Below are positions 44,344 to 52,142 of a stretch of 64,000 nt of DNA, in pieces (positions within the stretch are counted from its first letter, which is position 1; every line of letters begins with the position of its first letter). The position numbers and the translations under genes were made by a program. Below the pieces are notes generated by a model. It ran no database searches, was not told where the DNA came from, and saw only the letters and a list, made by a program, of their open reading frames with translations. Source of the DNA: a bacterium (lineage in GTDB: Bacteria > Planctomycetota > SZUA-567); NCBI GenBank assembly GCA_003245715.1, contig QKCJ01000036.1, positions 1 through 64,000 of the forward strand, given 5' to 3'.

Positions 44344-45450
44344 ATGAAAAGAAAAATGAATGACGGAAGTTTTAACATGATGCTTGAGAAGATGGCTCTT
44401 GGCCTGCAGCCGATTATCGAGCAGAAAGCTAACGATGCCATGCGCACTGCCGGCATGGGTCGCATTGAACGCAAGCATGGAATTTTCCCCGGCGTTAAAA
44501 ATTCAGCCCCAGCCAAAGAACGCGCCTACCGTTTCTTCTCTGCGATGATCGGCGGCGACGTGATTGGAGCGAAGGCTCTGTCTGAGGGTACATCAAGCGC
44601 GGGCGGTTATCTGGTTCCGGCGGATTTTCGCAGCGAAATTATCGCGCGTCTGCCCGAGCAGTCTGAGCTTGCTCCTTATGTGCAGGTTGTACCGGTACGT
44701 ACTGAAAGCGGCAGCATCCCAAGCCTTTCAAGTGATATCGCCATCACCTGGCGTGGCGGCGCGACCAGTCCGGCAGAAAACCAGTCCTTCGGCGAAAGCC
44801 AGCCGGTACTGGGTGCGGTCAATTGGTCACTCAAGCGTGCGGATGCGATTACAAAGATAAGCCGCGAACTTGTTGCCGACTCACAACCCTCAGTAATCGA
44901 GTTTATCACCAGACTTTTCCAGGACGCAATTTCACGTGAGCGCGACAGGATGATCGCTGTCGGGTCTGCTGGCGGCGTTACTGCCGGAACACAACCTGTC
45001 GGTATTGAGAACACAACCTTCACTAACACTGTAGCAATTGATGACGCGTTGACTTACGCCGCACTGGTTGAGCTTGAGCATACCCTGGCGCGCAAGTACC
45101 GCAACAATGCACGCTGGATCATGAACAGTGCGAACCTGCACCGCATCTTCGCGCTTGCTGACACAACCGGCCGCCCACTCTTCAGCCGTGAGGTTGTCGG
45201 TGAGAAGCCGCAGACTTATATCCTTGGTTATCCGGTGAGCGTGCAGGACGATCTTGCTGATGACAATATTTTCTTTGGCGACCTTTCCTGTTACATCTGG
45301 TTTGACCGTGAAGAGATGGGCATTGAAAGCACCAACGCCGGGGGTTCGGCGTTTGAGAATCATCAGACCTGGATCAAGGTTTGGGAACGCGTTGACGGTA
45401 AGGTCGGCCTTGAGGAAGCGTTTGTCAAGGGCAGTGGCATTACCGGCTGA
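44344..45450 (+). CDS. HK97-fold major capsid protein
   Basis: Main shell protein of 368 aa. After a helical N-terminal delta region of about 80 residues, typical HK97 capsid sequence begins: SEGTSSAGGYLVPADFRSEI, AENQSFGESQPVLGAVNWSLKRADAI, ISRELVADS, then the C-terminal YPVSVQDDL and the Gly/Phe-rich end. The N-terminal region would be removed by the protease. No frameshift is visible. Confidence 0.93.
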   Translation: MKRKMNDGSFNMMLEKMALGLQPIIEQKANDAMRTAGMGRIERKHGIFPGVKNSAPAKERAYRFFSAMIGGDVIGAKALSEGTSSAGGYLVPADFRSEIIARLPEQSELAPYVQVVPVRTESGSIPSLSSDIAITWRGGATSPAENQSFGESQPVLGAVNWSLKRADAITKISRELVADSQPSVIEFITRLFQDAISRERDRMIAVGSAGGVTAGTQPVGIENTTFTNTVAIDDALTYAALVELEHTLARKYRNNARWIMNSANLHRIFALADTTGRPLFSREVVGEKPQTYILGYPVSVQDDLADDNIFFGDLSCYIWFDREEMGIESTNAGGSAFENHQTWIKVWERVDGKVGLEEAFVKGSGITG

Positions 45451-45567
45451 GTATAGCGGTAACTGAGTTTGCAGTGTCGGGTTTACAGGTGCGGTTCTGG
45501 TGCGAACATTTGCCGCAGGGCTGCGCCTGTAATTTTTATAAAAGTTGTTTTGGCTGAAGGCGCGATT

Positions 45568-45834
45568 ATGAAAAAAATAATTCTGATTATCTGTTGTGCG
45601 GGCAGCTTTGTATCTGGTTGCGCGACACAGGAAAAATTACGGGAAAGTCTGCAGGCGGTGGCTGAGGATATCAGCGGGGGCTTGCAGAAAATTGTTGACG
45701 GCGCGGCGGAGGGGGTTAAATCTGCAACAAAAATTGCGGAGGAAAAAGCGGATGAACTTGAAGGTAAAGAAAGTGAAGAGTCACCGCAGGTAAAAGAGGA
45801 AAGCAGCGCTGAAAAGATGAAATTGGATAAATAG
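45568..45834 (+). CDS. Small lipoprotein inside the capsid operon
   Basis: An 88-aa lipoprotein: signal peptide MKKIILIICCAGSFVSGC with lipobox Cys 18, then a helical, Glu/Lys-rich mature part (SATKIAEEKADELEGKES). It is unlike the proline-rich Rz1 spanins. GAAGG precedes ATG 45568. A lipoprotein between capsid and connector genes is unusual and suggests a cell-surface or lysogeny role. Confidence 0.68.
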   Translation: MKKIILIICCAGSFVSGCATQEKLRESLQAVAEDISGGLQKIVDGAAEGVKSATKIAEEKADELEGKESEESPQVKEESSAEKMKLDK

Positions 45835-45847
45835 GAGAGAGTAAATT

Positions 45848-46423
45848 ATGGCAGCATCAGCAGACCTGACAACGCTTGAAAGCGTTAAGAATTATCTCTC
45901 GCTTACTGACGATCAGACAGGGCGCGACGCGTTACTCAGTTCGATTATCGCGGCGGTCTCCGAGTCGATTGAGAGTTATTGCAGGCGGGAGTTTGCCAGA
46001 AAAGTCCGCACCGAGTTTTATGATGGCGCGTGTACCAATGCGTTATTGCTCGCCTGTCGTCCGGTGCATTCGGTGGTGGCGGTGCATGATGATCTTGACC
46101 GTAACTTTAATGACCTTTCGAAGTTGGCGGAAGACAGTTATGTGGTTTACGAGAATGAAGGTTTAATCAGACTCCGTTACAGTCTTTTTGCGCCGGGGAT
46201 TAAGAATGTCCGCGTTGAGTATGAGGCTGGGTATGAAGTGATTCCGGCGGTGGTGGCGCAGGCGGCGAATATTCTGGTCGCGCATTATTACACCCGCGCG
46301 CGCAGCGGCGCCGATGCAATTGCCAGCGAGTCGGTGGGGGTTTATTCGGTCAGTTATGACACAGGTGAGTGGCCGCAGCGGGCGGTTGGCTTGCTTGCGG
46401 AATTTCGCGAGGTGCAGATATGA
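45848..46423 (+). CDS. Head-tail connector (gp6-like)
   Basis: A 191-aa protein with the helical N-terminus of phage head-tail connector proteins (LTTLESVKNYLSLTDDQTGRD in part, LLSSIIAAVSESIESYCRREF) followed by a beta-rich middle with the conserved VRVEYEAGYEVIP. It would close the portal after packaging. Its stop overlaps the next start (ATGA). Confidence 0.82.
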   Translation: MAASADLTTLESVKNYLSLTDDQTGRDALLSSIIAAVSESIESYCRREFARKVRTEFYDGACTNALLLACRPVHSVVAVHDDLDRNFNDLSKLAEDSYVVYENEGLIRLRYSLFAPGIKNVRVEYEAGYEVIPAVVAQAANILVAHYYTRARSGADAIASESVGVYSVSYDTGEWPQRAVGLLAEFREVQI

Positions 46424-46755
46424 GTTTGCAGAGTATGTTACGGCAGAGTGCGCAAATCGAGCGCCTGACTGAGACGGTACGCGAGGATGGCGCGGTGATA
46501 ACAAACTGGAAGGTGGCGCAGAATGGTGTGCCGTGTCTGCTGGAAAAAATCGAGGCTTCTCAGGCGAATTCAAACTCGCGGGTGCGCGGCTATTTCCCTG
46601 ATGATACAGATCTGCAGCCGGATACGGTGTTGGGTACGCCTGACCGGATAACGGTTGACGGGGTGGCGTATCTGGTTACGGGTACGGCAAAATATAACGG
46701 GTTTAATTTGTCGTTAATGGTGGCGGAGCTTGAGCTGGTGCGCGAGTTATCGTGA
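46420..46755 (+). CDS. Putative head-tail joining/stopper protein
   Basis: A 111-aa protein that follows the connector with a 4-base overlap. The beta-rich sequence with PDRITVDGVAYLVTGTAKY resembles small phage head-closure proteins. Function is inferred from size, order and this pattern. Confidence 0.62.
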   Translation: MSLQSMLRQSAQIERLTETVREDGAVITNWKVAQNGVPCLLEKIEASQANSNSRVRGYFPDDTDLQPDTVLGTPDRITVDGVAYLVTGTAKYNGFNLSLMVAELELVRELS

Positions 46756-46797
46756 TTGTTTTTGATTATGATAAGGCATAGAAAAAGGGTGGTTAGG

Positions 46798-47037
46798 ATG
46801 CAGGATTATATTTTAAAGGAGACGGTTCAGTACGGCTTTGCGGGACTGGCGGCGGCGCAGTTTGTGGTACTGGTCTGGCTGGTGCGGCGGCTCTTGACGG
46901 TCTTCTCGGAGACGGCGAAAATTATCAGCAGCAATACCCACGCCCTGCGGACGTTGAACGAAAAGCAGAAGGAGCTTTCAGCGATTAACAGCAAGCTCAG
47001 TGAGAGGATTCTTTCACGTCCGTGTCTGCGCAAATAA
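46798..47037 (+). CDS. Small membrane protein with coiled coil
   Basis: A 79-aa protein with one membrane helix (residues about 10-32) and a C-terminal heptad-rich stretch (HALRTLNEKQKELSAINSKL). This layout is seen in phage holin-like or tape-measure-chaperone-position proteins. ATG 46798 follows AAAGGGTGG; an upstream start at 46756 has no site. Role unknown. Confidence 0.55.
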   Translation: MQDYILKETVQYGFAGLAAAQFVVLVWLVRRLLTVFSETAKIISSNTHALRTLNEKQKELSAINSKLSERILSRPCLRK

Positions 47038-47074
47038 TGGATGCTCTTGATAACTGATTTGGCAGGGAGAAGCG

Positions 47075-49642
47075 ATGCAGGATATTAGTGATAACGCCAG
47101 GGCCGGGCTTGAGTCGTATAGTGCTGCTCCGGTGATGATACTGAGGCTGACAATTGAGGATACGGATTATTATTTTGCACCGTCGCAGGAGGGGTGTGCT
47201 TATATGATTTCCGGTGTGCTGCTTGGTTGCGGGGCGCTTGAGGAGAAGGTCGGGGCGGATCTGGTATCGGGTTATGAGTCTGTGAAAATCGGGCTGAGTG
47301 ATCTTGATAAAACATTTCTTGGTTTACTCTCTGGCGGCGTTCTTGAAGGCGCGGCGGCGGTAATGCTGCAGAGCTTTAACGGGCTTGTGGCGGGTGAGGA
47401 GTTTACAGTCTTCTCGGGAATTGTCAAGGAAAATTCAGAGTGGCACGAGCGCCGTCTTGAGTTGCGGCTTGAGGGGTATGAGAGTATCTTCAACAAGAAA
47501 CAGCTTCTGCGCCAGGCCAGTCGTGAGATATTTCCGGGCATCCTTCCTGATGATGAAGGACGGACTCTGCCACTTTGTTTTGGCCGCCCCAGAGAAGTCA
47601 AGGCCGTGCGCGTCAAAGCTGTGCCAAAGACGACTCTGGTTACCAAGCTCGGCAGCAACGAGACGGAATTTTATGTGGCTGACGCTTCATCTTTTCCGGC
47701 GTGTGAGATTACTCTCAATGTCGGCTATGAACGGATTACAGGATCATTCAGCGGCAACCGTTTTACGGTTACTGACCGGGGTATGGAAGTTGACAGCGGG
47801 AATTTTACCGGGCGCACCGGTAATGTTACGGTAGTCAAGGTAAGTGGCCTTAGTGGTGGCGCAGGCGGCAGGTATGCGGGGCTTTATATTAAGCTGATTA
47901 ACGGCAGTTTCACCAGTCAGGTGCGGATAATTGATTCCGCTGCTGACGGGGTGTTGTATCTTCAGTCAACATTTATTGACGAGGGCGGTTTTTATTATCA
48001 GCCGCTTGAGACGGATGTTGCCAGAATTTATTCCAAGGCAGTCATGCAGTATCCCGGGGCGAAGGTCTCGCTTGCTGATGAGTCGGAGTATTATCTGGTT
48101 AATGACGGGCCGGTGGATTCGGTTCTGCTTGTTGAAGGCAAGACGAAAAACGGTCTGGTTCGTATTCCGCAGAGCCGGTATGAAGTCATTGTCAGTGATG
48201 AGGAATTGTTCCCTGACCTCGGCAGGCCGGCGGCGCTAATCAAATTATATTCACTGCCGACCCAGATAAACAGCGCGGATTATAATCTTGCCGCATTCAC
48301 CAGTGATGATATTTATGTGACGCTGGTTGCGGAGGATGTGGAGGGTAATCCGGTTGACATTATCCGCTCGCTTCTTGTTACTGAAGGCGGGATTGCTGAA
48401 GCGTTGCTTGATGAGGATTCGTTTACAGACGCAAGAGTAGAATGTGCAGAGATCAGCATGTCATTTGCCCTGACCAGTGGGCGGACGGTGGCGGCGCTTC
48501 TTTCTGATTTATGTTTTCAGGCGCGGCTTTCGCTTTTGTGGCAGCGGGGAAAATTTTACCTGCATCCGCTTCATGACGGGATAGGCGCGTCGCTGCGTAC
48601 GTTGTCTTCTGATGAAATAATTTCACTGACAGCCAGTGATGAACCGGTGGCGGACCCGATCGACGGGATTGAGGTAAGTTACAGCGGTGGGACGGTCTGC
48701 CTGTACCGTGATAATAGTGTGCGCAGTAATGTGAAAAAGCTCGACCTGTGGGCGTATGAATCATACCAGCAGGTGCGCGCGCAGGCGGAGTGGTGGCTGC
48801 GGCGGTTGTCAAATCCCTGGCGGCGGGTAAGGGTGCAGACATATCTGCCGGCGGCGGATCTTGAACGGTATGACGTTCTTGAACTGGCGGTTGCCGATGA
48901 GTTGGGCAGCAGGGTTACTGGCGTGGTGCAGAGCTTCAGGCGGCATACTCTGGGCGGCGCGGATGATATGGAGATCTGCGAACTGGAACTGATTGCGCCG
49001 GTCTGGCAGGGGTGCGCGAGCAGTTGTGAGAGTTCGTGTGAGGCTGGAAGCTGCGAGAGCGGTGGTTGTGAGATGTCCTGCACCAGCGGCTGCGAGCTGG
49101 CTTGTCAGTCAGCCTGTCAGACGGCGGTGGAACCGGTCAGTGATTTTATAATCTATGGCTGTCGGACGACCTGTCAGCTATCCTGCCGGGCTTCTACTGA
49201 GGAGGGTTGCAGCTCGGGCGGCTGTGAGACCTCATGCGAGAGTGGCTGCGAGGTAAGCTGTGAAGGGGTCGCCTTTGAGACAACCTGCCAGAGTGATTGT
49301 CAGACGGCTGATGAAGCGGCGACAGATGAACCGGAGGAAAAAGATTATCTGCTGGCAACGGTTACGATCCCTCCCTCAAGCCTGGGTGGCAGTGTTACGC
49401 TTAGCGTGGTTGATACTGCTGAAGAGATTGAAGCGGTTGATATCTCTGATCTGCGTCCGGTGACGGGTGACACCTGCGCGGTGATAAAGAGTGAATCAGG
49501 AACCTGGTATATCATGGGCGCAGGGCGTGAGGCAAAATTTGTCAAGGTGCAGGCAGATCTTGGTGAAGGCAGTTACACGGTGATTGAGAGCAACGGTTCA
49601 CAGAGCTGGGGCAGCAGCTTTACGGCGAGTGTACCGGTTTGA
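47075..49642 (+). CDS. Baseplate-hub-like protein with a 19-cysteine repeat domain
   Basis: An 855-aa protein. The N-terminal 600 residues are beta-rich and resemble phage tail-tip or hub proteins (for example YESVKIGLSDLD, LCFGRPREVKAVRVK, SDLCFQARLSLLWQRGKFYL, VLELAVADELGSRVTGVVQ). Residues about 646-742 contain 19 cysteines with mainly Cys-x3-Cys or Cys-x4-Cys spacing and Glu or Gln after most of them, in two related blocks ending CQSACQTAVE and CQSDCQTADE. A last domain (about 755-855) is again beta-rich. ATG 47075 follows GGGAGAAGCG. No tape-measure or tail-tube gene lies before it. The Cys block could bind metal, form disulfides, or be the substrate of the radical-SAM enzyme encoded 2.5 kb downstream. 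Confidence 0.75.
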   Translation: MQDISDNARAGLESYSAAPVMILRLTIEDTDYYFAPSQEGCAYMISGVLLGCGALEEKVGADLVSGYESVKIGLSDLDKTFLGLLSGGVLEGAAAVMLQSFNGLVAGEEFTVFSGIVKENSEWHERRLELRLEGYESIFNKKQLLRQASREIFPGILPDDEGRTLPLCFGRPREVKAVRVKAVPKTTLVTKLGSNETEFYVADASSFPACEITLNVGYERITGSFSGNRFTVTDRGMEVDSGNFTGRTGNVTVVKVSGLSGGAGGRYAGLYIKLINGSFTSQVRIIDSAADGVLYLQSTFIDEGGFYYQPLETDVARIYSKAVMQYPGAKVSLADESEYYLVNDGPVDSVLLVEGKTKNGLVRIPQSRYEVIVSDEELFPDLGRPAALIKLYSLPTQINSADYNLAAFTSDDIYVTLVAEDVEGNPVDIIRSLLVTEGGIAEALLDEDSFTDARVECAEISMSFALTSGRTVAALLSDLCFQARLSLLWQRGKFYLHPLHDGIGASLRTLSSDEIISLTASDEPVADPIDGIEVSYSGGTVCLYRDNSVRSNVKKLDLWAYESYQQVRAQAEWWLRRLSNPWRRVRVQTYLPAADLERYDVLELAVADELGSRVTGVVQSFRRHTLGGADDMEICELELIAPVWQGCASSCESSCEAGSCESGGCEMSCTSGCELACQSACQTAVEPVSDFIIYGCRTTCQLSCRASTEEGCSSGGCETSCESGCEVSCEGVAFETTCQSDCQTADEAATDEPEEKDYLLATVTIPPSSLGGSVTLSVVDTAEEIEAVDISDLRPVTGDTCAVIKSESGTWYIMGAGREAKFVKVQADLGEGSYTVIESNGSQSWGSSFTASVPV

Positions 49643-49689
49643 ATGTAAGAGTATCCAGCTTGTCACGTTAAAGTTGCCGGGGTGATGAA

Positions 49690-49727
49690 TAAAAATAAAA
49701 ACGCAGCGGAAAATGCTCTCCGCTGCG
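49690..49727 (-). terminator. Terminator after the GNAT gene
   Basis: On the minus strand, stem CGCAGCGGA / TCCGCTGCG with an 8-base loop followed by TTTTTATTTTTATT. It ends the minus-strand acetyltransferase gene and also insulates the hub gene. Confidence 0.88.
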
Positions 49728-49763
49728 CCGGGATAAGATAATGAATAACCGTTGCGGGAAAGG

Positions 49764-50237
49764 TTATTCGCAGTGCTCAAGAAAGACCTTGCGGTCGATG
49801 GCGTAGGGCAGCCAGTTGTTGACAAACTCCGCGCCGAAGCGTTCGTAAAAATCAACCGCTGACTCGTTCCAGTCCAGAACCTGCAGCTCGATGCGGGCGC
49901 AGTCATTGTCGCGGGCGATCTCTGAGAGCTTGTTGAAGATCATGGTCGCAGCTCCCTTGCGACGGCAGTCAGGATCAATAAAGATATCCTCGACAAACAT
50001 CTTCCGCTTGCCGGCGAAAGTGGTGAATGTATACAGATAAGTGCAGAAACCGATCGGCTTGTCACCCATGTAAAGCAATAACGCTTCAATCAGTTTCTTT
50101 TCAAGCGCGTTCCTGATCGACTCAGGCTCGGCAATGGCCGCGTCACTCAATTTTTCGTAATGAGCGAGCTGCTTGACAAAATCAAGAACTAGACTGGCAT
50201 CTTCCGGTGATGCCGGACGGATTATTAATTCAGACAT
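49764..50237 (-). CDS. GNAT acetyltransferase (diamine/thialysine acetyltransferase-like)
   Basis: A 157-aa N-acetyltransferase. IRPASPEDASLVLDFVKQLA at the N-terminus, IGFCTYLYTFTTFAGKRKMFVEDIFI, the acetyl-CoA loop CRRKGAA, and the very typical ELQVLDWNESAVDFYERFGAE place it near the SSAT/thialysine group. ATG 50237 (MSELIIRP) is used; the upstream frame to 50438 is not family-like. It is the only minus-strand gene within the capsid cassette and has its own terminator, so it is probably an independent passenger gene. Confidence 0.88.
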   Translation of the reverse strand: MSELIIRPASPEDASLVLDFVKQLAHYEKLSDAAIAEPESIRNALEKKLIEALLLYMGDKPIGFCTYLYTFTTFAGKRKMFVEDIFIDPDCRRKGAATMIFNKLSEIARDNDCARIELQVLDWNESAVDFYERFGAEFVNNWLPYAIDRKVFLEHCE

Positions 50238-50449
50238 GATACTACTTTCAATTTTGTTAGTGATAACTACATTTTTGTCACTAATACGCCAAAAAAATAA
50301 AAAATATACTCTTAACATGAAGTTGTGCAAATTATGTGCCAGTTGCATTGGCAAGGTCTGCAACGCACAGTTATTTCCGGGTTTAGTTGGCAGAGTGTGC
50401 CAATATTCAGAATTTTTGCCCACGGTTATTATACACAAAGGTTGGCATT

Positions 50450-51079
50450 ATGGCAATTAATTCAGGAGATTTTGCCTTGGCGGTCCGTGCCGGTGATGGT
50501 TGGGTGCTTAAGGAGATCTGCGCTGGGGATAGTGTCGAGTATGGTCTGGCGGTGCGTTGCGGCGGGCAGTGGTATCTGGCGCCGCTGGGGCAGAAGCAGA
50601 GTGACTGGTTGATAAATATCAAATCAGGCAGCAGCAATATTGGCGTACCGCTTGAGTGTGCTGATGATGGTGAAGGCGGGTCGGGCGAACCCTGCACGGG
50701 GACTGATCCGTTATGTACGTTATGTGAGTGTGCTTCGGCGTTGCGTGAGGAGTACACGGTAGTGTTGGCGGGTTTCCCGGCAATCTGCGGCGTTGAGATC
50801 TTTAACGGTTCATGGACGCTGACTAACACGGCCGATTGTGTCTGGCGTTATGACATTGATGACAACAGTTCGGTGCAGCTCTCGGCGCAGGCGGGGGTCT
50901 TCTGGCGGGTGAGTTGGGGTGTTGCCAATTCTGGCGGGCTTGGCGGCTATTTCGGCGGCTACTTCGGTGATGAGTGCAGCCCGGAAACCCATACTTACTA
51001 TTACATGTATGATTACACTCCGGGTTGCTCGGGATTGTCCTCAGCTCTTATGACTGCAACGACCGTAGTCGTCGTATAA
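50450..51079 (+). CDS. Cys-rich putative phage structural protein
   Basis: A 209-aa protein with ten or more cysteines, several clustered in the centre (EPCTGTDPLCTLCECAS). The C-terminal half has a beta-rich module (FNGSWTLTNTADCVWRYDI, VFWRVSWGV) similar in style to phage fibre or adhesion proteins, and a Gly-Tyr repeat GGYFGGYFG. ATG 50450 follows AAAGG. It lies in the cassette between the hub and radical-SAM genes, so it could be a virion tip protein and a second candidate modification substrate. Confidence 0.6.
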   Translation: MAINSGDFALAVRAGDGWVLKEICAGDSVEYGLAVRCGGQWYLAPLGQKQSDWLINIKSGSSNIGVPLECADDGEGGSGEPCTGTDPLCTLCECASALREEYTVVLAGFPAICGVEIFNGSWTLTNTADCVWRYDIDDNSSVQLSAQAGVFWRVSWGVANSGGLGGYFGGYFGDECSPETHTYYYMYDYTPGCSGLSSALMTATTVVVV

Positions 51080-51131
51080 AAATTTCGCGACAGTTTGTGT
51101 AGAGATATTATCGGAAGGGAAGGCGTTAATA

Positions 51132-51629
51132 ATGCGTTGTGTAGAGTATAGGGAAGTCTCGCCCGAGAATGAGAAATTTGCCTGGTGCGCGAAATATCTG
51201 GTCAATCTTGATAACAGGGGAAGGTTCTGCAAGCGTTGCCGGAGTGACCGTTCATTTCAGCGGATGCTGCTTGAGGTCTCGCGGGTGCGGGGGTTGCATG
51301 ATTGCTCCGGGACTGGCGGTTATTGTGAAATCTTTCAGACGGTGACAACACTCAAGCAGTGTGAGCGTTGTCAGAGCGATGGCGAGTATCGTGCGTTTAT
51401 CCGTTCACAGGCACAGGTGGCGCGGAGAGAACGTATTGATAATTGCCCTGAGCGCGGCAAGGTTGTGCGTATTGAAAAGCAGAAATGCTGCGGCGGTAAA
51501 GAACGCGATCTGGAAATCTTCGAGTGCCGGAAATTGACCCTTGCCCACAAAGGAATCTGCACCACCTGCCGGGAGCCCCGGCGGGCAGTTTTGACAGGCA
51601 ATTCTGCTTGTGGCATTGCTGCCAGATAG
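51132..51629 (+). CDS. Cys-rich protein whose C-terminus is encoded by the repeat
   Basis: A 165-aa protein with 16 cysteines, including CKRC, CERC, CC and CTTC pairs, suggesting repeated zinc-binding knuckles. The last 20 residues (from about REPRRAVLTGNSACGIAAR) are the translation of repeat copy 13, which begins at 51568 and runs to the TAG at 51627. The ancestral stop was therefore probably lost when the repeat arrived, or the repeat has become coding. ATG 51132 follows GGAAGGGAAGG. No family recognised. Confidence 0.6.
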   Translation: MRCVEYREVSPENEKFAWCAKYLVNLDNRGRFCKRCRSDRSFQRMLLEVSRVRGLHDCSGTGGYCEIFQTVTTLKQCERCQSDGEYRAFIRSQAQVARRERIDNCPERGKVVRIEKQKCCGGKERDLEIFECRKLTLAHKGICTTCREPRRAVLTGNSACGIAAR

Positions 51630-51705
51630 TGAAAGAGCTTTATTTATAGGACTGCTGGTTTGGGGTGATTATTTGGGCTTTGTTTGTTTTGAAGGTTAAT
51701 GGCAG
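51568..51705 (+). repeat. Dispersed 3'-end repeat, copy 13
   Basis: Consensus copy: GCCGGG-AGC-CCCGGC at 51568-51582, GGGCAGTTTTGACAGGCAATTC, hairpin TGGCA-TTGC-TGCCA, AGTGAAAGAG, TTTATTTATAGGACTGCTGG and a tail ending TTGTTTTGAAGG. Translated in frame by the gene it ends. Confidence 0.9.
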
Positions 51706-51796
51706 AGGCGACTACGGTAATAACAGCTTTTTTGGTATCTGATAGTTTGGCAGCATCTACAGCGCTTGCGAAACTAGCGGTCAAGCGCGCTGCGCT
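51706..51796 (+). repeat. Array-type motif between two repeat copies
   Basis: Contains ATCTACAGCGCTTGCGA and the hairpin CAAGCGC-GCT-GCGCTTG (51782-51798), the same motifs as in the 82-bp array at 36.3 kb. No gene. Confidence 0.65.
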
Positions 51797-51940
51797 TGGG
51801 GAGCCCCGGCGGACAGTTTTGACAGGCAATTCTGCTTGTGGCATTGCTGCCAGATAGTGAAAGAGTTTTATTTATAGGATAGCTGGTTTGGGGTGATTAT
51901 TTGGGCTTTGTTTGTTTTGAAGGTTAATGGCAGAGCAGAT
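51797..51940 (+). repeat. Dispersed 3'-end repeat, copy 14
   Basis: Almost identical to copy 13 over about 130 bases, including tail GTTAATGGCAGAG, in direct orientation 230 bases downstream. Recent duplication of the whole unit is the simplest reading. Confidence 0.88.
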
Positions 51941-52142
51941 TTGTTTGATACTGAAATAGAAAAGCGGTGTTTGTGATAACAGTTTTGTGGTTGTTTGTTG
52001 TGATGTTTTATATGTAAATGTTAAAAGAAGCATGTAGTAAAGCGGCTACGGTGATAAAAGCTTTTTTAAATTGAAAATAGTTTGGCAGTATCTACAGCGC
52101 TTGCGAGACTAGCGGTCAAGCGCGCTGTGCTTGGAGGGCGAG
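51941..52142. other. Spacer before the radical-SAM gene
   Basis: About 200 bases without a gene. The last 50 hold ATCTACAGCGCTTGCGA and the hairpin CAAGCGC-GCT-GTGCTTG. The ribosome site GGAGGG of the radical-SAM gene directly abuts this hairpin. Confidence 0.5.
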
